Source: Streptomyces antimicrobicus
GTDB lineage: Bacteria > Actinomycetota > Actinomycetes > Streptomycetales > Streptomycetaceae
Reading direction: 5' to 3'
DNA length: 35,708 nt
Assembly (NCBI RefSeq): GCF_020532625.1
Contig: NZ_JAJAUY010000058.1
Span: 1 to 35,708, forward strand
Positions 10,168 to 17,643 of this stretch are shown here, in pieces. Each line of letters begins with the position of its first letter. The stretch's first letter is position 1. A program made the position numbers and the translations under genes. The notes under the pieces are model-generated. The model did no database searches, was not told the origin of the DNA, and saw only the letters and a list, made by a program, of their open reading frames with translations.

Positions 10168-10860
10168 CCGATGGAGGAGAAGGCGTTCCAGCCCTCCTCG
10201 TCGACGCGCCAGGGGTTCTGGGCGGTGCTGCCGCCGTAGAAGAGGTGCAGTGTGCCGTCCTTGCGGGTCAGGTAGAAGTCCGGGAAGCCGTCGTCGTTGA
10301 GGTCGGTCGTGCCGCGGACGAGGGGCCAGGTGGCACGGTCCCAGCCGGGTGTGCCGTACTCGCCCGCTCCGCCGTAGGGTCCGCCCAGACCGTAGAGCCG
10401 GTCGCCGTCCAGGGACGCCGCGGCGGTGCCGATCGAGACCAGGTCGACGCCGCCGTTCGCACCTGGCTTGCCCTTCCGCAGGACCAGGCGCTGCGGGGAC
10501 GTGGCGTCGTCGCGGAAGATCAGGTCCGGGACGTTGTCCTTGTTGGCGTCGCGGACCCCGACGATGTCCCGCTTGCTCCAACCGGCGCCGCCGATCTGCT
10601 TGACCGAGGTGAAGCTGGCGCCCGTGTAACCGGTGAAGGCCCAGAAGGTGTCGCCGTTGTCGGCAAGGGCGAAGAAGTCCGCCATGCCGTCACCGGTGAC
10701 GTCCTCGGTCGGGACGAGCTGGGTGAACCCGGCCGGGTCCGGCGAGCCGGCCGGCAGCAGCATCTCCATGCGGCGGCTGATGTCGAAGCGGCCGAAGCCG
10801 TCGCCCGGGTAGACGTACAGCTTGCCGTCGGGCATGCGGGCGATCAGGTGGTGAGACCCG
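10164..10860 (-). pseudogene. FG-GAP/VCBS repeat protein, N-terminally truncated remnant
   Basis: About 230 codons of an FG-GAP/VCBS-like repeat protein survive, ending in VDEEGWNAFSSIG. Three calcium-loop-type repeats are visible: DVTGDGMADF, DANKDNVPDLI and DLNDDGFPDFYL, each followed by a short beta-rich segment such as LHLFYGGST. Full-length relatives in Streptomyces are secreted beta-propeller proteins with a signal peptide and more repeats. Here homology-like sequence stops near 10855 (GSHHLIARMPDG), where it meets, head to head, the truncated RHS gene. The open frame that continues upstream on this strand is antisense to the RHS gene and is not coding. No start or signal peptide is present, so the remnant is probably not expressed. 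Confidence 0.75.
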
Positions 10861-13800
10861 ACGCCAACGTCACGTCGTACACGTACGACATCCGCGGCAA
10901 GCTGGTGAAGGTCACCGACCCCGCGCTGAACACGTGGACGTACACCTACGACGCGCGCGGCCGGAAGACCGCCTCGTCCGACCCGGACATGGGTAACGCG
11001 TCGTTGGGCTACGACAACCTGGACCGCCTGGTCTGGGCGAAGGACTCGGCCGGCCGTGCGCAGTACACGACGTACGACGTCCTCGGCCGGACCACGGCGC
11101 TGCGTGACGACACGGCGAACGGTCCGCTGGTCGCGGCGTTCACCTTCGACACGCTGCCGGGCGCCAAGGGCAAGCCGGTCGCCTCGACCCGTTACTACGA
11201 CGGCAAGGCGTACACGAGTGAGGTCACGGGCTACGACGCGGAGTACCGGCCGACCGGCACCAAGATCACCATCCCGGACGCGCCGACCACGAAGGGCCTC
11301 GCGGGGACGTACGCATACACGTCCACGTACACCCCGACCGGCAAGCCGCTGACGACCAACCTCCCGGCCACCCCGGGCGGCCTGGCCGCGGAGCGGCTCG
11401 TCACCCGCTACAACGCCCAGGGCGCGCCGATCACCCTGTCCGGTCTGGACTGGTACGCGGCGGAGACGGTCTACAGCCCGTTCGGCGAGGTCATGCGCAC
11501 CGCGGTGGGCAGTGCCCCGCGCCGCGTGTGGGCGACGAACCTGTACGACAAGAACACGCGTCGGCTGACGGACTCGATCACGGACCGGGAGACCCCGAAC
11601 CAGCCGGACCCGGCCAACCCCAACCGCATCAGCCGGCTCTCGTACGCGTACGACCCGGTCGGCAACATCACGTCGATCACGGACACCCAGCCGGGCAGCC
11701 GCATCGACAAGCAGTGCTTCACGTACGACCCGATGGGCCAGCTGACGCAGGCCTGGACGGGCAAGACGTGCAGCGGCGACGTCAAGGCCGACGTCACTCC
11801 GGGCCCGGACGGTGACGGCTACTGGCAGGAGTACTCCTTCGACCCGATCGGCAACCGCACCAAGCTGGTCGACCACGACCTGGTCGACCCGGCGCTGAAC
11901 GACGAGTTCACGTACGAGTACGGCGTGACGGTCGCGGGCAACGGCACCCAGCCGCCGGTCAAGACGCAGCCGCACGCCTTGACGAAGGTGAACCAGACCA
12001 CCCGCAAGCCGGGCTCCACGGTCACCTCGCAGTCGACGTACGGCTACGACAGCGCGGGCAACACCACGCGCCGCACGATCGGCGGCGACACCCAGACCCT
12101 GAACTGGGACCGCCGCAACAAGCTCACCTCGGCGACGAGCCCGGGCATCGGCGCGGTGGCGATCAAGGGCCTCGCGGACAAGTGCCTGGACCTGCAGTCC
12201 GGCAACACGGCCGACGGCACCTCGCTCCAGCTGCACAGCTGCAACGCGACCAAGGCCCAGCAGTGGCGCCTGACGGGTGACACGCTGCGCTTCCAGGACA
12301 AGTGCGTCACCAACCAGAGCGGCACGCCGCGGCTGGCGGCGTGCGACGGCAGCGCGGCGCAGAAGTTCGTGTACCGCCCGGGTGACAAGACGATCCACCA
12401 CCCGGCGACGAACCAGTGCCTGGACGTCCCCGCGGGCAACAGCGCCGACGGCACGGTCCTGAACATCTGGACCTGCAACGGCGCGCCGTCCCAGGTGTGG
12501 TCGTTCAGCGACACGACCACGTACCTGTACGACGCTTCAGGTAACCGCCTGATCGAGGACAACGGCAGCACGCGCACCCTGTACCTGGGCGAGAGCGTGA
12601 TCACGGTGAACTCGGCCGGCCAGGCCCTGGACGCCCAGCGCTACTACGCGGCCCCGGGCGGCCTGACGACGGTCCGCCGGACGTTCGGCAAGACCTCCGG
12701 CCACAACCTGTTCGTCCAGGTCTCCGACCACCACGGCACGGGCACGACCTCGATCGACCAGGCGAACGGCCAGGCGGTGACGCGCCGCAAGTTCGACCCC
12801 TACGGCAACCCTCGGGGCAACCAGGCCACCAACTGGCCGGGCACCCGCACGTTCCTCGGCACGGGCGTGGCCGACGCCTCGACCTCGCTGACCCACATCG
12901 GCGCCCGCGAGTACGAGTCGCAGACGGGCCGCTTCATCTCGGTCGACCCGATCATCGACTTGACCGACCCGCTCCAGATGAACGGCTACACGTACGCCAA
13001 CGGCAACCCCGTCGGCAATTCCGACCCGAGCGGAATGCTGCTCTACGAGGGGATGAACGGCGGTGGGTTCGACAGCGGTGGTTGCGGCGGCTGCAACACC
13101 GCAGATGCGAACGCGGGCCGGTACAAGAGCTACGACGAGCCCGACGACGGTGACAACTACGTCAACATTGGCCCGACCGAGGTCCACTACAGCAGCCAGC
13201 AGGCCCTCGACGCTGCATTCAAGAAGGTCTACAAGGCGCACCCGGAGATCCAGGGACGATACGACTGGGTCTCGGGCTGCCTCCGTCAGGGCGGCGGCTG
13301 CAGCGCCGGCATAGACTTCCTCCCCGCCGTCTTCTCGCGGGAAATGTGCAACATGGAAGGGATCCATTGCGTCAATTCTGCTGATCGTCTTTCCTTCTAT
13401 GCGGGCAAGGCCCTCTACGCTGAGCTCGAATTCGGCGCCGGCATGCAGGGGCCGATCGCGAACATCCTCAAGTCGATCGAGAGCCGACTCGTCGGGAAGC
13501 CGAAACCGAAGTCGGAGCCGGCACCCGCCAAAGAATGCAAGAACAGTTTCACGCCGGATACACCCGTGCTCCTGGCGGACGGCACCGAGAAGGCCATCAA
13601 GGACCTGCAGCCGGGTGACTTCGTCCTCGCCACGGATCCGGAGACCCGGAGGACCGAAGCCAAGGAAGTCACGGCTTTGATCCACACCGAGGACGACAAG
13701 GACTACGTCGACCTCACCGTCCAGGGCCTGGACGGCGCGGAAACAATCACCACGACTGCGCACCACCCCTTCTGGTCGGAGGCCGAAGCCGCCTGGGTCG

Positions 13801-14282
13801 ACGCCGGCGACCTGAGGGTCGGTACCGAGCTGCGGACGGCAGAGGGCGGCACGGCCACGGTGAACCGCGTGCACGTCCACCGCGCAGACATGGAGACGTA
13901 CAACCTCACCGTCGCGGACTTCCACACGTACTATGTGCTGGCGGGCGAGACGCCAGTTCTCGTTCACAATGCAAATTCGAAGCCATGTCTAACCGGATAC
14001 GAGAACCCTGGTCACCATGACCCTCACGGCGGCCCGAACCCGTACAATCCCAAGAAGGGCGTCCTACCGGCCGATGCGGAGAGCCAGTTCCAGAACAGCA
14101 CGCTAGTCAGTGGCGTTCGCTGGACAAAGATTGGTACGGGGAAGAAGGCGGTTTACTACAGGTATTCTGATAACGGTCATGGGCAGTGGCATTGGAGTGG
14201 CAGTACCAATGGTCGCGATAATCGGGGGAATCCTGTAGAGATTCCGATGGAGCATGTCCCAATTCAAATACGGCGAGGCTAA
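10851..14282 (+). CDS. RHS/YD-repeat polymorphic toxin, N-terminally truncated, with ricin lectin, HINT and C-terminal toxin tip
   Basis: About 1,143 residues remain from the junction. Order, numbered from 10851: YD repeats (about 5-430, with YTYDARGRK, GYDNLDRL and TTYDVLGRT); a ricin-type beta-trefoil (about 437-555, with QQW and QVW motifs and CLDLQSGNTADGT); further YD sequence; and the RHS core end REYESQTGRFISVDP (about 685-700). A variable linker leads to a HINT/pretoxin domain (about 896-1040, from CKNSFTPDTPVLLADGT to TYYVLAGETPVLVHN) and then a 103-residue tip. The family assembles a beta-shell around a C-terminal toxin freed by self-cleavage. The tip (GHHDPHGGPNPY, YYRYSDNGHGQWHW) is not assigned; a nuclease is a guess. 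The N-terminus and export signal are missing; GTG 10848 and 10851 are the only nearby starts. Base composition drops toward the tip, as in other exchangeable tips. Confidence 0.8.
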   Translation: MRPDANVTSYTYDIRGKLVKVTDPALNTWTYTYDARGRKTASSDPDMGNASLGYDNLDRLVWAKDSAGRAQYTTYDVLGRTTALRDDTANGPLVAAFTFDTLPGAKGKPVASTRYYDGKAYTSEVTGYDAEYRPTGTKITIPDAPTTKGLAGTYAYTSTYTPTGKPLTTNLPATPGGLAAERLVTRYNAQGAPITLSGLDWYAAETVYSPFGEVMRTAVGSAPRRVWATNLYDKNTRRLTDSITDRETPNQPDPANPNRISRLSYAYDPVGNITSITDTQPGSRIDKQCFTYDPMGQLTQAWTGKTCSGDVKADVTPGPDGDGYWQEYSFDPIGNRTKLVDHDLVDPALNDEFTYEYGVTVAGNGTQPPVKTQPHALTKVNQTTRKPGSTVTSQSTYGYDSAGNTTRRTIGGDTQTLNWDRRNKLTSATSPGIGAVAIKGLADKCLDLQSGNTADGTSLQLHSCNATKAQQWRLTGDTLRFQDKCVTNQSGTPRLAACDGSAAQKFVYRPGDKTIHHPATNQCLDVPAGNSADGTVLNIWTCNGAPSQVWSFSDTTTYLYDASGNRLIEDNGSTRTLYLGESVITVNSAGQALDAQRYYAAPGGLTTVRRTFGKTSGHNLFVQVSDHHGTGTTSIDQANGQAVTRRKFDPYGNPRGNQATNWPGTRTFLGTGVADASTSLTHIGAREYESQTGRFISVDPIIDLTDPLQMNGYTYANGNPVGNSDPSGMLLYEGMNGGGFDSGGCGGCNTADANAGRYKSYDEPDDGDNYVNIGPTEVHYSSQQALDAAFKKVYKAHPEIQGRYDWVSGCLRQGGGCSAGIDFLPAVFSREMCNMEGIHCVNSADRLSFYAGKALYAELEFGAGMQGPIANILKSIESRLVGKPKPKSEPAPAKECKNSFTPDTPVLLADGTEKAIKDLQPGDFVLATDPETRRTEAKEVTALIHTEDDKDYVDLTVQGLDGAETITTTAHHPFWSEAEAAWVDAGDLRVGTELRTAEGGTATVNRVHVHRADMETYNLTVADFHTYYVLAGETPVLVHNANSKPCLTGYENPGHHDPHGGPNPYNPKKGVLPADAESQFQNSTLVSGVRWTKIGTGKKAVYYRYSDNGHGQWHWSGSTNGRDNRGNPVEIPMEHVPIQIRRG
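12160..12516 (+). other. Ricin-type beta-trefoil domain inside the RHS coding region
   Basis: The encoded segment has two near-repeats, KCLDLQSGNTADGTSLQLHS and QCLDVPAGNSADGTVLNIWT, each ending in a Q-x-W motif (QQW, QVW). It interrupts the run of YD repeats, which resumes directly afterwards with TTYLYDASGNRL. Ricin lectins bind galactose or other glycans; here it may give surface or target-cell adhesion. Confidence 0.8.
13536..13970 (+). other. HINT (intein-like) pretoxin domain inside the RHS coding region
   Basis: The domain begins with the nucleophilic Cys of CKNSFTPDTPVLLADGT, contains TTAHHPFW (the block-B His region), and ends VLVHN. That order matches the HINT domains that precede toxin tips in actinobacterial polymorphic toxins and release them by self-cleavage. 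The final VLVHN codons recur at 16750-16764 in front of the displaced tip. Confidence 0.82.
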
Positions 14283-14727
14283 GTTGAGATTTTTGGATGA
14301 CGCCGGCCAGTTCGGCTTGCTCGTTAGCCCTCTTCCTGGTCATCGCATGTTCCGCTTCCAGATTCTTGTCGGCGGACGATTGATTGGCGATCAGGAGGGA
14401 TGCATCCTTGGGTCGATTATGGCTCAACTCGAAGATCGCCCGCGGATCGACGATGCGAAATTTGATGTCGAGCTCGATCCAACCGACCTTATGGACATGC
14501 TAGCTGCCGACGAATCTCTCTACGACGTCACGATGATGTCGAGCGTCGAGTCGCTTGACGGATGGACGTTGCATGGCTTCTTCCGTGCGGATCGCTTCTT
14601 GCTCCTGGCGAGAGAGGTCGTGCGGGATGGAGGTGGGGAAATCTTGGTCGGGAGCGTCGAAAGGGCAGATTACGATTCGATCGTTGAGGCGGCTCGTGAC
14701 TTTTGGCTCAAGTCTCAACTTCAATGA
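14254..14727 (+). CDS. Candidate immunity protein for the RHS tip
   Basis: An acidic, cytoplasmic 157-residue protein with no signal peptide, immediately downstream of and overlapping the toxin tip by 29 bp. That position is typical of cognate immunity genes. The segment FQILVGGRLIGDQEGCILGS followed by an alternating strand/helix pattern faintly recalls Imm42-type immunity proteins, but this is not a firm assignment. ATG 14254 has GGAG only one base upstream. TTG 14284, just past the toxin stop and preceded by GCGAGG, is a serious alternative start giving 147 residues. GC content is clearly below that of the core genes, as for the adjacent tip. The role as inhibitor of the tip is inferred from position and composition only. 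Confidence 0.65.
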   Translation: MSQFKYGEAKLRFLDDAGQFGLLVSPLPGHRMFRFQILVGGRLIGDQEGCILGSIMAQLEDRPRIDDAKFDVELDPTDLMDMLAADESLYDVTMMSSVESLDGWTLHGFFRADRFLLLAREVVRDGGGEILVGSVERADYDSIVEAARDFWLKSQLQ

Positions 14728-14782
14728 AAAAGGGAGACTGGCGTCTCCGGTTATGTTCTTGCCTGACGGCAGCGGTTGACGG

Positions 14783-14819
14783 CAACGGCGGCGGACACCA
14801 GGGCTGTTCGCCGCCGTTG
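14783..14819 (+). terminator. Terminator after the immunity gene
   Basis: A perfect 11-bp stem (CAACGGCGGCG 14783-14793, CGCCGCCGTTG 14809-14819), extended inward by further pairs, lies 56 bp after the immunity stop. It closes the toxin/immunity transcription unit. Confidence 0.7.
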
Positions 14820-15206
14820 TGGTGCGTGGGTCAGGGGTGGTCGACAGCGTTCCCGAGCGCCGTTCATGAGATCCCGTTGGAGGTGGAGGCGTTCACGGTG
14901 GCGGTCACGCCGATGTGGGTGTGACGAGGGGGAGTCCGACGTCTTCCTTGACGGCGCTTCACACCTGGGGCGGTAGTGCTCTCGATGCCCCCGTCCGCCG
15001 CCGCAGCCCGCACCGCCAGGCCGACTTACTACCTCTGGCCCGCGGCTTGCCGTTCCTGTTCAGAGGTTTCTCTACTTGTTCAAGGGCGTCCCGCTGACGC
15101 GGGCCGCGCGCCCGGCCCGGTGGGGCCGCCGCCCGCTCCTGTCTGCCGCCCCGCTTGGCGACGACCCCGCCGGTCCGGGCGCTTAACAGCCAGCACAGCA
15201 AGCCAC

Positions 15207-15223
15207 CTGGGGCGCTGCCCCAG
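15207..15223. repeat. GGGGC-GCCCC hairpin with CAGACCCCG tail
   Basis: A 7-bp stem (CTGGGGC, GCCCCAG) with a 3-nt loop is followed by ACCCCGG. This matches, from memory, a dispersed intergenic element type seen in Streptomyces genomes. It could act as a terminator or be a mobile repeat relic. Confidence 0.4.
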
Positions 15224-15352
15224 ACCCCGGGCCTCGCTCTGAGGAGCAGGGGGTCGAATCTCGGGTGCGGCTTCGTCGTGGTGAGTGGTCGCGGGCGCGG
15301 GTGGGGGTCCCTCGTCGCCCGGTCACCGGAGGCATTTCAGGAACCTACGGGA

Positions 15353-15397
15353 GCCGCCAAGGCCGAGCGCATGCGTCACGGGGTGAGCCTTGGCGGC
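15353..15397. terminator. Long structured hairpin
   Basis: A perfect 11-bp outer stem (GCCGCCAAGGC 15353-15363, GCCTTGGCGGC 15387-15397) encloses a 23-nt loop that itself contains the palindrome CGCATGCG. It lies about 115 bp beyond the 3' end of the minus-strand XRE pseudogene and may be its old terminator. Confidence 0.5.
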
Positions 15398-15512
15398 CCT
15401 CGGGGAACCCTGGTCCGGCGAAGCTGCCCGACCGACGAGGGGCCTCACCCGCTCAGGTCCGGAATATGCCGGAGGCTGACTCCGGCCAGCGGACGACTAG
15501 CTCCGAGGGCGC

Positions 15513-16707
15513 TCACGACGCCAGCAGTTCGGCGACCTCCGGCACGTCACGATAGGCGTGCAGGTGATCGAGCACGATCCTCGTGCGTTCCGCCGTGCGT
15601 TCGCTGCCGCTCTGCCCCAAGGCAAGCATCCGCCCCGCAGTTCCCGCCGCGGCCTCGGGCTCGTTGGCGTAGGCCACGGACAGCCAGGAAAGGTGCAGCG
15701 CCAGCTCCCGGGCGTGGCTGGCGTCGTAGAGTCAGAGAACGTCCGTCAGCAGCGGCACGGCCCGCAGCGGGCGCCGCAGTTCGGTGTAGATGCGGGCCTC
15801 CATGACCTGCAATTCCCCTGCGTCCATCCAGTACAGGTCACGACGGAGAGTCGGTGCCGGCCGAGTCCTCGGACAGCGCCTCGGCCGCTTCCGCGAGGAC
15901 GGTCATCGCCGGCCGTCCTGCCCGGCACGGGTATACGCCGAGGCCAACCGGTCCAGTGCAGCGCGCGAGCCTTCGCCGGGGCGTACGGACCCGCGTCCTT
16001 CAGCGCGGCGCAGGCCAATCCCACTGCGTCCGCTGTCCGGCCGGTGTTGTTCCACTGGTAGGCCAGCGAGCCCGCCACGTTCCCGGACAGCACACCGTCC
16101 TCGGCGGCCTGTGCGGCGCTCATGCCGAGCCGGTAGATGCGCTCCGCCTCGGCATGCTCCCCGGCATCGGCGGCCACCCACCCGGCGATCTGCGTCGACT
16201 CTACAATGCAGTACGGGAGTTCGCGCCCCGCTTTTTCGGTGTGTGCCCTCGCGGTAGAGCTTCACCGCCGCTTGAAAAAATTCGCGCAGCGTGGGCCCGA
16301 TCAGGTCTTTGCCGTAGACCACGTCGTCGGCCAGCCGCAGGCCGTGAACCCGCTGGGCCAGGTCGGCCACCTGTCCGGCTTCGATCCGGCGACCCGCACG
16401 AGCACGCAGCAGGGCCAGTGAGTCGCCCTCGAGCGGGAAGTCGGCGACAGACCGGACACGCGGCGAGGAGTCGACCGGCTGAACGGCCTTCGCTCTCTCC
16501 AGCATCTTGCGCAGAACCTGAAGCGCCTGCGCGAGGAAGGGCAGCCACTCGCGCGGAGACCGCGTCCCGATCTCCCAACAGCACACGTCATTTCGCGTCG
16601 GCGGGACGCGCCAAGGAGCAGCCTCAGCCAGTGCCTCGGCGAGCCGCCGCTGACTCCGACCACGCGCCAGGCGCAGCCGCCTGGCCAGTTCCCCGACTGT
16701 CGAGGGG
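15513..16707 (-). pseudogene. XRE-family regulator with TPR-like C-terminus, multiply frameshifted
   Basis: Pieces of one protein lie in order but in different frames on the minus strand. An N-terminal HTH part (ELARRLRLARGRSQRRLAEA, then NDVCCWEIGTRSPREWLPFL) runs from about 16690 down. A middle part (EHAEAERIYRLGMSAAQAAE, NVAGSLAYQWNNTGRTADAV) lies at about 15990-16177. A C-terminal part (YDASHARELALHLSWLSVAY, ERTRIVLDHLHAYRDVPEVA) lies at 15513-15730. At least three frame changes are needed, and an in-frame TGA lies just before LYDASHARE. The intact family are cytoplasmic Streptomyces regulators with a tetratricopeptide-like sensing domain. The 5' end runs up to the displaced toxin tip, so the start codon may be lost. 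No function is expected. Confidence 0.8.
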
Positions 16708-16725
16708 TAGCGCGTAGCGCACGTA

Positions 16726-17061
16726 GTGTGCTGGCGGGGGAGCACTTCGGTCCTCGTTCACAATTCAGATTGGTGTACCCCCGAGGAACGCATCGAAGAC
16801 GCTGCGGACATCGGTGACGGTCACGCGGGAAGCGAGCATGCCGGTGACTTTCCGGGACTTTCACCCAGGATATTGGCGACCCCGCCCGGGGTGTTATGCA
16901 GGATCCGGCCCGTACGAAACCGCTGGGCAGCGGGCGGAGAGCGTATCAGGGGAAAGAGTGGGTCCACGATCGTGATTCACGACCCGATGCATCCGGATGG
17001 CGGTACGATCTTCCGCCGAGATCCGACGGCGATTGACGATTACTGGGACGGGTTGAAATGA
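16726..17061 (+). pseudogene. Displaced (orphan) toxin tip with frameshifts
   Basis: The piece opens with sequence matching the end of the RHS HINT domain (GTGCTGGCGGG, then CTCGTTCACAAT, read as VLVHN). It continues SDWCTPEERIEDAADIGDGH and HAGDFPGLSP, a different tip from the one on the RHS gene. The continuous 111-codon frame is misleading. Between about 16869 and 16955 the sensible reading is in another frame (DIGDPARGVMQDPARTKPLG, SGRRAYQGK), after which the first frame resumes with SGSTIVIHDPMHPDGGTIFR. Two compensating one-base indels explain this. The HDPxxPDGGTxFR end resembles, from memory, tips of actinobacterial polymorphic toxins. It has no export or RHS shell of its own and would be silent until recombined onto an RHS gene. 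TGA 17059-17061 overlaps the next start. Confidence 0.72.
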
Positions 17062-17451
17062 TGCCTGAAACTCCTGTGTTGGCGAGTGACCTGCTCACCG
17101 CGGACGAGGTCGCGTGGCTGCAGCGTGCACTCCTGGAATGGGGTGGACCGGCTCGATGCGGTGATGAGCTCGCTGTCGGCGTGGGGTTCGAAGGTGTGCA
17201 GGATCTCGTTGGCCAATGCGGCAGGTTGCGTGCCGAACTCGGAGAAGGCGTTTCCGATAGCCCCGGTCGATTGGGCGCGCATATTGCTGGCCGCAGAGAT
17301 TGTCTTCGTCAGCAATCTTGCAGGTTCGGGATGCGAATGGACGACGACCACAGGATTTAGCGACGAATCGAACATTCGAACCCTGCGTGCAATCCAGATC
17401 AAGTTGGCCAGAGTGGTAAGGTCGTGCTTTGGCAAGCGGCCGAGTCTGTGA
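17058..17451 (+). pseudogene. Frameshifted immunity gene partnering the orphan tip
   Basis: ATG 17058 overlaps the orphan tip stop as ATGA, the coupling expected of a toxin/immunity pair. The first half (LASDLLTADEVAWLQRALLE, GVGFEGVQDLVGQCGRLRAE) is in one frame. The second half (PIAPVDWARILLAAEIVFVS, TTTGFSDESNIRTLRAIQIK) is in another, with the switch near 17245-17265. Joined, they give one cytoplasmic protein of about 130 residues; separately neither half makes a sensible protein. I do not recognise a named family. The damage matches that in the adjacent tip, so the pair appears to have decayed together. Confidence 0.65.
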
Positions 17452-17601
17452 GCTATGCCTGATTCCGCAATCGTTTGCTGTATAGCTGGAGCAAAATTGA
17501 AGCCCCGTCAGGTGCATCCTGGCGGCGCTTCTGCGTGGGGGATGGCAGTAGTTGACGGCAAAAACTGGGGCCTGCCCCAATGGCGTTCAGTGCGTGTGCG
17601 G

Positions 17602-17632
17602 CAGCACCGCAACAAAGCCTTTCGCGGTGCTG
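17602..17632 (-). terminator. Terminator of the sigma-factor gene
   Basis: A perfect 9-bp stem (CAGCACCGC 17602-17610, GCGGTGCTG 17624-17632) lies 12 bp beyond the minus-strand sigma-factor stop. It may also stop rightward transcription from the decayed immunity gene. Apart from this hairpin, 17452-17643 holds nothing I can support. Confidence 0.7.
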
Positions 17633-17643
17633 TGCCCTGACGT

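Larger units (their letters stand above)
14820..15512. other. Non-coding or decayed stretch between the immunity gene and the XRE pseudogene
   Basis: I see no intact gene in these roughly 690 bases. The short open frames lack family motifs and ribosome binding sites. The stretch holds a GC hairpin of a type I associate with Streptomyces intergenic DNA (15207-15223) and a larger structured hairpin (15353-15397). The DNA is probably debris of former genes. Confidence 0.5.

Noticed and set aside
10245..10850. Plus-strand open frame upstream of the RHS repeats as an RHS N-terminus
   Set aside because: It is the complement of the FG-GAP remnant, with low-complexity composition, no signal peptide and no YD repeats.
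10164..12401. A 745-codon minus-strand open frame across the FG-GAP/RHS junction
   Set aside because: Only its last 230 or so codons look like real protein. The rest is antisense to YD-repeat and ricin codons and has no family features.
15236..15270. tRNA-like T-arm (GGGTCGAATCTCGG) that might mark an integration site
   Set aside because: No acceptor stem, D-arm or anticodon arm can be folded around it.
16709..16726. TAGCGCGTAGCGC as a fourth copy of the nucleoside operator
   Set aside because: It shares only the GCGCGTAG half, is not palindromic in the same way, and lies in decayed DNA without a nucleoside gene.
16726..17061. Orphan tip as an intact 111-residue protein
   Set aside because: Its middle part makes sense only in another frame (DIGDPARG..., SGRRAYQGK), so the apparent continuity is due to two compensating shifts.
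15500..17452. Poor sequencing as the sole cause of the frameshifts
   Set aside because: Damage is confined to displaced or decayed genes here, while more than 25 other genes in the window are intact. It cannot be fully excluded without reads.
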